Source of the DNA: JAJDYQ01 sp965214035
Lineage (GTDB): Bacteria; Pseudomonadota; Gammaproteobacteria; JAJDYQ01
Length of the DNA stretch: 64,000 bases
Assembly (NCBI GenBank): GCA_965214035.1
Contig: OZ243932.1
Location: forward strand, 2,294,001 to 2,358,000
Direction: 5' to 3'
The notes under the pieces are model-generated. The model was given only the letters and a program-made list of their open reading frames with translations. It had not been told where the DNA came from and did not search any database. Both the position numbers and the translations under genes were made by a program. Shown here piece after piece: positions 51,732-60,967 of this stretch (positions are counted from its first letter, which is position 1; the number at the start of each line of letters is the position of its first letter).

Positions 51732-53267
51732 ATGAAAATCGGGGTTTTAAGAGAAACTCATGCGGGAGAGCGTCGTGTTGCGCTGACACCTGAGGTTACC
51801 GGCAGACTGGGCAGGCTGGGCTTTACGGTCATCATTGAGGCAGGTGCCGGCCTGCCGGCGGATTACTCGGACGCCGACTTTCAACAGGCCGGCGCCGAAC
51901 TGACCGCCGATGTCGGGCAGATTTGGGAAAATGCCGACCTCATGGTCAGAGTCAATGCGCCTGCCGGCGACGAACTGGACGCGATACGGTCGGGCACAAC
52001 CCTGATCAGCTTCATCTGGCCGGCTCAAAACGAACAGCTTCTCAAACGACTGGCCGAAAAGAAGGTCACGACTTTTGCCATGGACAGCATCCCGCGCATC
52101 TCGCGGGCACAAAAGCTCGATGCCTTGAGCTCAATGGCCAATATTGCCGGGTACCGTGCTGTCATAGAGGCGGCCAATCACTTTGGGCGGTTCTTTCCGG
52201 GACAGATTACAGCGGCAGGTAAAGTATCTCCGGCTAAAGTCATGGTGATTGGCGCTGGCGTAGCGGGTCTGGCGGCCATAGGCACTGCGAAGTCACTGGG
52301 CGCGACGGTACGGGCCTTTGACACCCGTCCGGAAGTGAAAGAACAGATTCAGAGCATGGATGCCGAATTTCTCGAACTGAATTTTGCGGAAGACGGTTCC
52401 GGGTCCGGTGGTTATGCCAAAGTGATGAGCAAAGAATTTATCGAAGCGGAAATGGCCCTGTTTGCCGCGCAGGCCAGAGAAGTTGATATCATCATCACCA
52501 CCGCCCTGATACCGGGCAAGCCGGCACCTGAGCTGATCACGGCTGAAATGGTCAAATCCATGCGCAAAGGCAGTGTGATAGTCGATCTGGCAGCCGAGCA
52601 AGGGGGCAACTGCGCACTGACAAAGCCGCATGAAGTGACACGCGAACATGGTGTGACCATTATCGGATACACCGACCTGCCGGGTCGCCTGCCCGCGCAA
52701 TCCAGCCAGTTGTATGCAACCAATATATACCACCTGCTGAGCGAACTGAGCCCGGAGAAAAATGGTGAACTGACCGTCAACATGGACGACGATGTCATTC
52801 GGGGAGCCACCGTAGTCAGAGCGGGTGAGATTACCTGGCCGCCGCCACCCGTTGCGGTCAGTGCGGCCCCGGCGCAGCCTGCTGCGGTGCCGGCTACGCC
52901 GGTCGTTGCAGAAAAGAAACAGCTCACCATGATTGGCAGAGCGGTGCTGATACTGCTGTCTGCGGCGGGCCTGCTGGGTCTGGGAGCAGTGGCACCGCCG
53001 GACTTCATGGCACACTTCACCGTATTCGTACTGTCCTGTTTTATCGGATACATGGTGATCTGGAATGTGACGCCATCGCTGCATACACCATTGATGAGCG
53101 TGACCAACGCGATCAGCTCCATCATCATCGTGGGTGCCCTGATACAGATTGGTTCAGACAACAAAGCCATCGTGATACTGGCTGCCATAGCCGCCCTCAT
53201 AACCAGCATGAACATCATGGGTGGTTTTGCCGTCACCCAGCGCATGCTGAAAATGTTCAAAGGATAA
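51732..53267 (+). CDS. pntA: NAD(P) transhydrogenase subunit alpha
   Basis: The 511 residues match PntA in length and layout: NAD-binding domain I starting MKIGVLRETHAGERRVALTP, with the dinucleotide motif GAGVAGLAAIG, a Pro/Ala linker (about 365-395), and four membrane helices at the C-terminus. Together with PntB it couples hydride transfer between NADH and NADP+ to inward proton movement. PntB starts 6 bases after its stop. Key loop residues RPEVKEQ and SSQLYATN are intact. Confidence 0.97.
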   Translation: MKIGVLRETHAGERRVALTPEVTGRLGRLGFTVIIEAGAGLPADYSDADFQQAGAELTADVGQIWENADLMVRVNAPAGDELDAIRSGTTLISFIWPAQNEQLLKRLAEKKVTTFAMDSIPRISRAQKLDALSSMANIAGYRAVIEAANHFGRFFPGQITAAGKVSPAKVMVIGAGVAGLAAIGTAKSLGATVRAFDTRPEVKEQIQSMDAEFLELNFAEDGSGSGGYAKVMSKEFIEAEMALFAAQAREVDIIITTALIPGKPAPELITAEMVKSMRKGSVIVDLAAEQGGNCALTKPHEVTREHGVTIIGYTDLPGRLPAQSSQLYATNIYHLLSELSPEKNGELTVNMDDDVIRGATVVRAGEITWPPPPVAVSAAPAQPAAVPATPVVAEKKQLTMIGRAVLILLSAAGLLGLGAVAPPDFMAHFTVFVLSCFIGYMVIWNVTPSLHTPLMSVTNAISSIIIVGALIQIGSDNKAIVILAAIAALITSMNIMGGFAVTQRMLKMFKG

Positions 53268-53273
53268 ACAGCG

Positions 53274-54671
53274 ATGAACTCCGAAAGTATGCTGGCAGTG
53301 GCCTATCTGGGATCGGCTGCACTGTTTATTCTGGCGCTGGGAGGACTCGGCAGCAACGACACCGCGCGCCGGGGCAATGTTTATGGCATGTCAGGCATGG
53401 CGATTGCGGTGATTGCCACCGTGATGGCACACGTACAGGCCAATACAGGGCTTCTGATTGCCATGATGGTCATTGGTGGCATTGCCGGCTTCATTCTGGC
53501 GCGCCGGGTACAAATGACCCGGATGCCGGAACTGGTGGCCATACTGCACAGCATGGTCGGCATGGCCGCCGTACTGATCGGTTACACCAGCTTCATGGAC
53601 CCGGAGACCTTGCTGACGGGAATGGAAAAAGTGATCCATGAAATTGAGATATACCTGGGTATTCTCATTGGCATGGTGACCTTTTCCGGTTCGGTCATTG
53701 CATACGGCAAGCTGAGCGGCATATTGGGAGGCCGGCCGCTGTTACTGCCGGCGCGTCACCTGCTGAACCTGATGATGCTGATTGCGGTTGTCATACTGGG
53801 GACAATGTTCATACAGGCGGAATCGCACGATGCAGCCTTCCTGCCGCTGTACATCATGACAGCCATCGCCTTTATCCTTGGCATTCACATGGTGGTCGCG
53901 ATTGGTGGTGCCGACATGCCGGTCGTGATATCCATGCTGAACAGCTACTCAGGCTGGGCAGCGGCGGCGACGGGATTCATGCTGTCCAACGACCTGCTGA
54001 TAGTGACCGGTGCCCTGGTGGGCAGCTCCGGTGCCATTTTGAGCTACATCATGTGTCGGGCGATGAACCGCAAATTCATCAGCGTAATATCGGGAGGTTT
54101 CGGTGTGACGGCGGCTGCCTCTGGTGAGAGTACCGGGCAGGGAGAAGTCAACCCGATCGACAGTGCCGAGGCTGCGCAGCTACTGCGGGATGCCGGACAA
54201 GTGATGATCGTGCCGGGTTACGGTATGGCGACAGCGCAGGCGCAACATGCCGTCTCCCGCCTGACCCGGCTGCTGCAGGAGCGGGGAGTCACCGTTCGTT
54301 TTGGCATTCACCCGGTTGCCGGTCGTATGCCGGGGCACATGAACGTACTGCTTGCCGAAGCCAAAGTCCCCTACGACATCGTGTTTGAAATGGAAGAAAT
54401 CAACAAAGACTTCCCGGACACAGACATCTCGATCGTGATCGGTGCGAACGACACAGTGAACCCGGTGGCACTGGAAGATACAGACAGCCCGATTTCCGGA
54501 ATGCCGGTACTGGAAGTATGGAACTCAAAGCACTGCATCGTCATGAAACGAGGCATGGCGGCCGGATATGCCGGCATTGAAAACCCGTTGTTCTACAAAG
54601 ACAACACACGCATGCTGTTTGGTGATGCACGGGCGATGATGGAACAACTGATACAGCAACTGCACGACTGA
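53274..54671 (+). CDS. pntB: NAD(P) transhydrogenase subunit beta
   Basis: The 465 residues have about nine membrane helices and a C-terminal NADP(H)-binding domain III. Typical stretches are GADMPVVISMLNSYSGWAA in the membrane part, and VPGYGMATAQAQHAV and GRMPGHMNVLLAEAKVPYD in domain III, including the family's GANDTVNP motif. It forms the proton channel and NADP site of the transhydrogenase together with PntA. No frameshift or loss is visible. Confidence 0.98.
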   Translation: MNSESMLAVAYLGSAALFILALGGLGSNDTARRGNVYGMSGMAIAVIATVMAHVQANTGLLIAMMVIGGIAGFILARRVQMTRMPELVAILHSMVGMAAVLIGYTSFMDPETLLTGMEKVIHEIEIYLGILIGMVTFSGSVIAYGKLSGILGGRPLLLPARHLLNLMMLIAVVILGTMFIQAESHDAAFLPLYIMTAIAFILGIHMVVAIGGADMPVVISMLNSYSGWAAAATGFMLSNDLLIVTGALVGSSGAILSYIMCRAMNRKFISVISGGFGVTAAASGESTGQGEVNPIDSAEAAQLLRDAGQVMIVPGYGMATAQAQHAVSRLTRLLQERGVTVRFGIHPVAGRMPGHMNVLLAEAKVPYDIVFEMEEINKDFPDTDISIVIGANDTVNPVALEDTDSPISGMPVLEVWNSKHCIVMKRGMAAGYAGIENPLFYKDNTRMLFGDARAMMEQLIQQLHD

Positions 54672-54774
54672 TGCCCCCTGCTGCCATGCTTGTAAATGAC
54701 CCTGCGACCCCCAATATTACTGACCTCCTGAAAAGAGATTCAAACCGGACACATCTGGAAGAGAGATAGCAACC

Positions 54775-55053
54775 ATGGCCAATATGATTCAATGTGTAGT
54801 ACTGGGACAACAGGCAGAAGCCCTCGATGCGCCGCCGCATCCTGGCGAACTGGGGCAGCGTATTTACGCCAATGTCTCCAAAGAAGGCTGGAAAAAATGG
54901 CTGGACTTTCAGACCACTGTCATCAATGAAAATGGCCTGAATACGGCCGACCCGCGCAACATCGAACTGATAGAAAAGCACATGCTGGGCTTTTTTTTTG
55001 GTGAAGGGGACTACGGCAGGATGCAGGCAGGATTTCGTCCGGTCGGACAATGA
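54775..55053 (+). CDS. yggX: Fe(2+)-trafficking/oxidative-damage protection protein YggX
   Basis: The 92 residues begin MANMIQCVVLGQQAEALD with the conserved Cys, followed by PPHPGELGQRIYANVSKEGW and LINEN-like VINENGLN, matching YggX. The protein protects Fe-S clusters and binds Fe(II) loosely. The C-terminal end (FGEGDYGRMQAGFRP) is a few residues longer than in E. coli. A GAAGAGAG stretch precedes the ATG. Confidence 0.95.
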   Translation: MANMIQCVVLGQQAEALDAPPHPGELGQRIYANVSKEGWKKWLDFQTTVINENGLNTADPRNIELIEKHMLGFFFGEGDYGRMQAGFRPVGQ

Positions 55054-55097
55054 CCCGACCCGACTGTCCGGACAATGCGGCTGCCGGATGACCGATA

Positions 55098-55454
55098 CTA
55101 CTCCGAATACTCTGCCCAGGTTCCGGGAGTTTCAGAGACCCTGATTTTTTTTAGCTGTGGCCATATCGGTCTGGAACGCTGGAACAGCCACTCGGCGATT
55201 GCCTCGGCGGAGGTTGAGCCAGGCAGGACATCGTTCAAATGGCGATGGTCCAACTCCCGCTCGATAATATCCCGGAAGAACGGGCGCAGCGCCTGATAAT
55301 CGACAACAAACCCGTACTGATCCAGCGTTTCAGACTCCAGCACGATTTCAGCGATATAATTATGTCCGTGCAGACGGCTGCACGGATGAGAGTCCGGCAA
55401 CCCCTCAATGATATGGCTGGCACTGAAATGAAACTGCTTGCTGATAAGAAACAT
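55098..55454 (-). CDS. queD: 6-carboxytetrahydropterin synthase (QueD)
   Basis: The 118 residues match QueD, which converts dihydroneopterin triphosphate to 6-carboxytetrahydropterin in queuosine synthesis. The zinc histidines are in FSASHII and RLHGHNY, and the catalytic Cys in HPCSRLHGH. The HRHLND segment and the ISVSE-like IRVSETP motif that binds the pterin are present. Other queuosine genes are not in the window. It stands 98 bases downstream of the IscA-like gene in the same direction. Confidence 0.96.
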   Translation of the reverse strand: MFLISKQFHFSASHIIEGLPDSHPCSRLHGHNYIAEIVLESETLDQYGFVVDYQALRPFFRDIIERELDHRHLNDVLPGSTSAEAIAEWLFQRSRPIWPQLKKIRVSETPGTWAEYSE

Positions 55455-55552
55455 GATGACCGATACGGCTTACCGGATACCGGCAGACTGATGCCGGACC
55501 AGAACCGTTTTGCTGCCGGTTCCGCATGATGGAACCGGTAGCCGGGTCCGGA

Positions 55553-55927
55553 TTAATGGCCGCCGGCCGATCCGCAGCCACCGCAGGCACCTGATCCGTC
55601 GGTATTGGCGAATACATTCTTGAACACAAAGCTGCGATTGACGCCCTGCTCCTGAAAATCGATTTCAACGCCCTCCAGATAATTCAGCGCGACGGCATCG
55701 ACATACATATTCAGGCCATTTTTTGACCATTTGGCATCGAACCCGGTCGGTTCATCGACCAGAGTCATGCCATAATTCATACCGCTGCAACCGCCGCCGG
55801 AGACAAAGATGCGCACACCGGTGACATCCTCCTCATCTCTGGTCAGAGCGAGCAACTGCTCAATCGCTTTGGGAGTGACATCAATTTCATCGGTCAACTC
55901 TTTCTTGAACTGTGGAATACTTGTCAT
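55553..55927 (-). CDS. A-type iron-sulfur carrier protein (IscA/ErpA family)
   Basis: ATG 55927 follows a GAGG site with correct spacing. The 124 residues have the three cluster cysteines of A-type carriers: one in SGGGCSGMNYG and two in the tail GACGGCGSAGGH. The tail spacing (C-G-G-C) differs from the usual C-G-C of IscA and ErpA. The N-terminal extension (MTSIPQFKKELTDE) is also longer. It delivers Fe-S clusters to apo-proteins. I do not assign IscA versus ErpA because of the tail. Confidence 0.9.
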   Translation of the reverse strand: MTSIPQFKKELTDEIDVTPKAIEQLLALTRDEEDVTGVRIFVSGGGCSGMNYGMTLVDEPTGFDAKWSKNGLNMYVDAVALNYLEGVEIDFQEQGVNRSFVFKNVFANTDGSGACGGCGSAGGH

Positions 55928-56079
55928 AACAGACCTCAACTTATGTAATAATCCTCAACACTATAGCACATATTGGGATGCTGTCACCCGACCTCAAGGC
56001 CCCAGGCCCACGGACAGGCAGCGTACTCCCCCTGAACAGAGCGGGCGGGGCCACAGACCGGCTCAGGATTTACATACCG

Positions 56080-56733
56080 ATGATGGCAAAAGACACCACT
56101 GACGAACACAATGACGTTCCCGTGCCGACAGACATACAACTGCACAGCAAATCACGGCTGCTGGAAATCACATTTTCCGCACACGAACGTTTTCAATACC
56201 CCTGCGAATACCTGCGCATCAAATCCAATGCCGCCGAAGTGCGTGCTCTGGGTCGCCCGGAGACCGGCAAGGAAAACGTGAACATAACCGGCATTGAACC
56301 GCAGGGCAGCTACGCCATTCGCATTATCTTCGATGATGGTCACGATACAGGCATCTACTCATGGCAGACCCTGTATGATTTGGGCAAATATTATGATCGA
56401 TACTGGCAGGACTATCTGGACGCCCTGCAATCCATGGGTTACAGCCGCCATGCAGGCAATCGGGGGCGTCAGGAACAACAAAAGGTGACGATAACGATTC
56501 TGTATTTCGTGCAGCTACCGGATGTTTTCGGCACAGACAGCGAACAGGTAGAACTGCCGGATGAAGTGACCAATGTCAGCCAGCTTCTGGCCTGGTTACG
56601 GGCGCGAGGCAAGCAGCAGAACGACCTGCTGCAAGACGATATTGTGACAGTAACAGTCAACAAATCCTTTGCAGAGCCATTCACCATCCTTGAACAGGGT
56701 GACGAAGTTGCGATAGTTCCCCGGCCAATGTAG
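56080..56733 (+). CDS. DUF971 domain fused to MoaD/ThiS-like domain lacking C-terminal GG
   Basis: From ATG 56080 the protein has 217 residues. The first 120 form a DUF971 domain (LEITFSAHERFQYPCEYLR, NITGIEPQGSYAIRIIFDDG, GIYSWQTLYDLG), which is otherwise the N-terminal part of gamma-butyrobetaine hydroxylases and also occurs alone with Fe-S/MRP genes. The last 85 form a ubiquitin-like MoaD/ThiS fold (VTITILYFVQLPDVFG, DEVAIVPRPM). True MoaD ends in Gly-Gly for sulfur transfer; here the chain stops at PRPM, so sulfur carriage is unlikely unless the end is altered. Start uncertain (55978-56083). Confidence 0.85.
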   Translation: MMAKDTTDEHNDVPVPTDIQLHSKSRLLEITFSAHERFQYPCEYLRIKSNAAEVRALGRPETGKENVNITGIEPQGSYAIRIIFDDGHDTGIYSWQTLYDLGKYYDRYWQDYLDALQSMGYSRHAGNRGRQEQQKVTITILYFVQLPDVFGTDSEQVELPDEVTNVSQLLAWLRARGKQQNDLLQDDIVTVTVNKSFAEPFTILEQGDEVAIVPRPM

Positions 56734-56771
56734 CGGCACCCTGCCAGGCCGGTCCCCGACAGACGCAGCCG

Positions 56772-57848
56772 TTATTCGGCCAATGCAGCCAGTTGATCGG
56801 CCTGATGCTCGCTGATCAGCGGTTCGATAACCTGTCCGAGATCACCTGCCAGGATCTCGGTGAGAGAATAAAGCGTCAGATTGATACGGTGATCGGTGAC
56901 CCGGCCCTGTGGGAAATTATAGGTTCGTATCCTTTCCGAGCGATCCCCGCTGCCGACCAGACTGCGGCGCGTCTGCGCCTGCTGTCTGGCCTGTTTTTCC
57001 TGCTCTGCACTCAACAGGCGCGACTGCAGCAACGACATGGCGCGCGCCCTGTTTTTATGCTGCGAACGCTCATCCTGACACTCAACGACAACGCCTGTTG
57101 GCAGATGAGTGATACGGATCGCCGAATCAGTCTTGTTGACATGCTGGCCGCCCGCGCCGGAGGCCCGGAAAGTATCAACGCGCAAATCATTCGGACTGAT
57201 ATCGAACGCCTCCACCCCCTGCAACTCCGGCAGGACAGCCACCGTACAGGCCGAAGTATGAATGCGGCCCTGCGATTCGGTTTCCGGTACCCGCTGCACC
57301 CGGTGGGCACCGGACTCAAACTTCAACCTCGAATAAGCCCCCTGACCGACCACACGGGTGATCATCTCCTTATAGCCGCCATGTTCGCCTGGACTTTCAC
57401 TGATGATTTCAATTTGCCAGTGCTGTGATTCGGCATAACGGCCATACATTTTGAACAGATCACCGGAGAAAATAGCCGCCTCATTGCCGCCGGTACCGGC
57501 GCGGATTTCCAGGAAGATATTGCTGCTGTCATGCGGATCCTGCGGCAGCAGCAGCTTCTGCAGCTCCAGCTCCAGAATCTCCAGACGGGCCTCTCCGGTG
57601 CGCATCTCATCCATCGCCATATCCCTCATTTCAGGGTCCGTCATCATCTCTCTGGCGGTGCTGACATCCTCATGGATGCGGCAAAACTCCCGATACGTCG
57701 TGACCACACTGCCAAGCTGGGCATATTCCTGTGAATAACACCGAAACCGGTCCTGGTCGCTGACCACCTCCGGTTCAGCGAGCAAAGCCTCAAGCTCCTC
57801 ATGGCGATGAGCAATACCCCGCAGTTTTTCGAGTACAGAAGTCTGCAT
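56772..57848 (-). CDS. prfA: Peptide chain release factor 1
   Basis: The 358 residues match RF1. The peptidyl-tRNA hydrolysis motif GGQ is in ASGAGGQHVNKTDSA, and the stop-codon reading tripeptide is P-E-T in QRVPETESQG (P-A-T or P-V-T in many relatives). It ends translation at UAA and UAG. It lies 8 bases after hemA in the same direction, the standard hemA-prfA operon; prmC, often next, is not seen downstream. Confidence 0.98.
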   Translation of the reverse strand: MQTSVLEKLRGIAHRHEELEALLAEPEVVSDQDRFRCYSQEYAQLGSVVTTYREFCRIHEDVSTAREMMTDPEMRDMAMDEMRTGEARLEILELELQKLLLPQDPHDSSNIFLEIRAGTGGNEAAIFSGDLFKMYGRYAESQHWQIEIISESPGEHGGYKEMITRVVGQGAYSRLKFESGAHRVQRVPETESQGRIHTSACTVAVLPELQGVEAFDISPNDLRVDTFRASGAGGQHVNKTDSAIRITHLPTGVVVECQDERSQHKNRARAMSLLQSRLLSAEQEKQARQQAQTRRSLVGSGDRSERIRTYNFPQGRVTDHRINLTLYSLTEILAGDLGQVIEPLISEHQADQLAALAE

Positions 57849-57856
57849 GACAATGG

Positions 57857-59125
57857 TCAGGGCTTATCGGCCTCATGATCGAGGTCAAACAGATAACGGG
57901 CGGTTTCAATGATACCATCCTGCTGATGAAAGCCGGCCTCATGCAGGCGAGAACAGGGGCTGTGGATCAGCTTATTGGTCAGATTACGGGCCAGCTCATG
58001 GACCACATCCTCGGCTGCCCTGCCCTGTGCGAGCTGTCGTTGCGCCTTTGCGCCGGCCTCCGACTTCAAAATATCTGCCCGCTGCCGGATAGCACGGATG
58101 GTGGGCACGGCGTCTCTGGCCCGGACCCAGCCCATAAACCGGCTGACATGTTCCTCAATGATACCCTGGGCCTCCTCCGCGGCGGCCTCGCGGGACCTCA
58201 TATTTTCCTGGATAATATCCTGCATATCATCAATATTATAAAGATACACATCTTCGAGCGATGCGATGGCCGGATCGATATCGCGTGGTACAGCGATATC
58301 CACCATCAGTATGGGCCGATGTCGGCGGTGCCTGACAGCCTGGGCGGCCTGCTCCAGCGAGATGATCGGTGTCTCGCTGGCGGTTGCCGAGATCACAATA
58401 TCGGCCTCCGCCAGATGTGCCCCGATCTCCGCCAGCCCGATGGCAAAGGCATCAAACTGCCGGGCCAGATGATGGGCATGCTCATGGTTACGGTTAGCGA
58501 TAATCAGCCGACTGTGACCGCTGCCATACAAATGTCGGGCGACCAGCTCAATCGTTTCACCGGCGCCGACCAGCAGGGCCGTCTGTTTTTCAGGGTCGGA
58601 AAAAATCTGTCGGGCCAGAGTCACGGCAGCGTAGGCGACCGAAACCGGGCTGCAACTGATACCGGTACTGGAACGAATCTGCTTGGCGACCGAAAACGTA
58701 TGCTGAAACAAACGTTCCAGATACATGCCCAGAGAATGATGAGCGACAGCCGTTTGATAGGCACTTTTCAACTGACCGAGGACCTGCGGTTCACCCAGAA
58801 TCATGGAATCCAGTCCACTGGCCACACGCAGCACATGGCGCACCGCCTCCTCCTGCTGATAACGGTAGATAAAGTCAGCGATGCTGCGTACCTCCAGGCC
58901 ATGATAGCGGGCAAACCAGTCCGCCAATGGTTGAATGCCATCAAACCCCGTTTCGCAGTACAACTCGGTTCGGTTACAGGTAGAAATGATCACGCCGGAC
59001 TGAACACCCTGCACGGCGATCAGGCTGGTCAGGGCATCCGCCAGCCGGCTTTCGGGGATGACCATTTGCCCGCGCATATCGACAGGTGCAGTCGTATGAT
59101 TGATTCCGAGTATCTGGAACGGCAT
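57857..59125 (-). CDS. hemA: Glutamyl-tRNA reductase
   Basis: From ATG 59125 the protein is 422 residues, the usual size. The catalytic Cys is in ISTCNRTELY, the NADPH site in LLVGAGETIELVARHL, and the C-terminal dimerization helix is present. The enzyme makes glutamate-1-semialdehyde, the first committed step of tetrapyrrole synthesis. The frame is open much further upstream (to 59362), but that extension is across the divergent promoter region and has no family similarity. A TATAAT box on the same strand lies 34-39 bases before the start. Confidence 0.97.
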   Translation of the reverse strand: MPFQILGINHTTAPVDMRGQMVIPESRLADALTSLIAVQGVQSGVIISTCNRTELYCETGFDGIQPLADWFARYHGLEVRSIADFIYRYQQEEAVRHVLRVASGLDSMILGEPQVLGQLKSAYQTAVAHHSLGMYLERLFQHTFSVAKQIRSSTGISCSPVSVAYAAVTLARQIFSDPEKQTALLVGAGETIELVARHLYGSGHSRLIIANRNHEHAHHLARQFDAFAIGLAEIGAHLAEADIVISATASETPIISLEQAAQAVRHRRHRPILMVDIAVPRDIDPAIASLEDVYLYNIDDMQDIIQENMRSREAAAEEAQGIIEEHVSRFMGWVRARDAVPTIRAIRQRADILKSEAGAKAQRQLAQGRAAEDVVHELARNLTNKLIHSPCSRLHEAGFHQQDGIIETARYLFDLDHEADKP

Positions 59126-59158
59126 GAAAGGGATATTGATTGCGGGACAAGGCGGGCC

Positions 59159-59188
59159 ATTATAGAACACCATGCCGTCTGCTGCCAT
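59159..59188 (-). promoter_or_regulatory. Candidate hemA promoter
   Basis: On the minus strand TATAAT (59164-59159) is perfect and ATGGCA (59188-59183) is a 4-of-6 -35 box with an 18-base spacer. The leader would be about 25-30 bases. Confidence 0.5.
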
Positions 59189-59256
59189 CCGGGTTGGTCG
59201 GCATCTATTGTGCAGTACACACTTGACATTCCGCCCGGTGATGGGATGCTTACGGC

Positions 59257-60960
59257 ATGATGCAAGTGAACCATCTCGCCGCCCTGCTGCTGTTGCCGGC
59301 TGTCCTGACTGCCGGCTGCGCACAACCGGACACAAAAAAACCGGCAAGCGCAGCGATACCACCAGTGGCAGTGGTACAAACTCCTGAACAGCGTCTGCTA
59401 TATGATGCCTTGGCGGCTGAAATTGCCGGGCACCTGGGCAATCTGCCCGAATCCATAGCCCACTACCGCAGGATTCTGCCCCATACCAGAGAATTGTCGT
59501 TCATTCGCCGGGCGGCACGCATCATGCTGTTCGGCCAAGACTACGATGCAGCGGATCAGGCCGTGCAGCGCTGGCTGCTGCTCGCACCGGAATCCATAGA
59601 GGCCCGCCAGCTTGCCGCCACAGTCAGCCTGCGGCGAGGCGACATGCAGACAGCCGCAGCCAGTCTGCAATGGATACTTCAGCAGGTGGACACCGAGGAG
59701 CAGGGCTTCAAACTGATAGCGGCACTGCTGGAACGTCTGCAGGACCGACAACTGGCGCTGCGTGCCATCAACACCATATCATCGGCTCATCCGGACTCAC
59801 CTCATGCCGGCCTGATACAGGCGCGTCTGGCCTTTAATGCCGAACAATACGAGCAGGCGCGTCAGGCAGCGCAGCGGATAGTAACCACCGAACCGGACAA
59901 CCTTCCGGCACAGATGATACTGGCGCGCTCACTGCTGGAACTGGGCCGGGCCGAAGACGCACTGACCCGGTTGCAAACAGCTATCGACAGACACCCGCAG
60001 GCGAGCGAACTGAGACTGACCTATGCCCGTATGCTGGTGACCACCAGCCGCCATGAGCGAGCGATGGAGCAATTTGAAATACTGCTGGCAAAGGCACCGG
60101 ATGATACCGACCTCATCTACTCCACCGCCCTGCTGGCCATGCAGATACGCCGCTACGAACAGGCTGAAAAGCACCTGCATACACTGCTCAACAAAGACAG
60201 TCACCGGCAACAGGCGCACTACTATCTGGGGCGCCTGCACGAAGAGCGCAGGGAATATGAACAGGCGCTGGACTGGTTTGAAAGAGTGGATGCCCCTGAA
60301 ATGTACCTGCAGGCCCGCATGAGTGCCGCCGCCGTACAGGGCAAACTGGGCCGCACCGACAAGGCACAGCAGCGTTTTGCCGGGCTGAGAGAAAGCCGGG
60401 CGGATGAAAGAGCGGTGATATGGATGGCGGAAAGTGAAATGCTGCGGGAGACAGGCCGGCGACAGGCATCGTTTGACGTACTCGATGAAGCCGTGCGTGA
60501 AATACCGGACGACACTGATTTGCGTTACTCCAGAGCGCTGGCAGCAGAAAGAATCGATCGCATCGATCTGCTCGAAAGCGACCTCAAACAGATACTGCAA
60601 CAGGAGCCGGAACATGCCCATGCGCTGAACGCACTGGGCTACACGCTGGCCGACAAAACCACCCGATACGAAGAAGCCCTGGACTACATCACACGGGCGT
60701 TACAGCTCGCCCCGCACGACCCGGCGGTCATGGACAGCATGGGCTGGGTGCAGTACCGGCTGGGCAATCTGCAAGAAGCGTTACGCTACCTGCGCAAAGC
60801 CAGTGCAGGCCTGCAGGACGATGAAATAGCGGCCCATCTTGGTGAAGTGCTGTGGGTCAGTGGCGAGCGCGAAGAGGCGCTTGCAGTATGGCTCGAAGCA
60901 CAGCGCGAATACCCGGACAGCGAAATACTGCAACGCACCATTGAACGCTTTAACCCCTGA
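59257..60960 (+). CDS. TPR-repeat lipoprotein upstream of lolB
   Basis: The 567 residues begin with a lipoprotein signal (MMQVNHLAALLLLPAVLTAGC, Cys near residue 21, Ala next) and contain a long TPR array: repeated helix pairs such as AQMILARSLLELGRAEDALT and DSMGWVQYRLGNLQEALRYL. It is the protein commonly found between hemA and lolB in gammaproteobacteria. The precise role is unknown, with an outer-membrane assembly scaffold as the usual guess. It starts 131 bases from divergent hemA and ends 7 bases before lolB. Confidence 0.9.
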   Translation: MMQVNHLAALLLLPAVLTAGCAQPDTKKPASAAIPPVAVVQTPEQRLLYDALAAEIAGHLGNLPESIAHYRRILPHTRELSFIRRAARIMLFGQDYDAADQAVQRWLLLAPESIEARQLAATVSLRRGDMQTAAASLQWILQQVDTEEQGFKLIAALLERLQDRQLALRAINTISSAHPDSPHAGLIQARLAFNAEQYEQARQAAQRIVTTEPDNLPAQMILARSLLELGRAEDALTRLQTAIDRHPQASELRLTYARMLVTTSRHERAMEQFEILLAKAPDDTDLIYSTALLAMQIRRYEQAEKHLHTLLNKDSHRQQAHYYLGRLHEERREYEQALDWFERVDAPEMYLQARMSAAAVQGKLGRTDKAQQRFAGLRESRADERAVIWMAESEMLRETGRRQASFDVLDEAVREIPDDTDLRYSRALAAERIDRIDLLESDLKQILQQEPEHAHALNALGYTLADKTTRYEEALDYITRALQLAPHDPAVMDSMGWVQYRLGNLQEALRYLRKASAGLQDDEIAAHLGEVLWVSGEREEALAVWLEAQREYPDSEILQRTIERFNP

Positions 60961-60967
60961 GCGGCCC

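Noticed and set aside
57875..59260. Very long plus-strand frame opposite hemA
   Set aside because: hemA on the other strand has all catalytic motifs; the antisense product has no recognisable domain.
59126..59362. N-terminal extension of glutamyl-tRNA reductase to 59362
   Set aside because: The extension crosses the divergent promoter region and the start of the TPR lipoprotein gene and has no family similarity.
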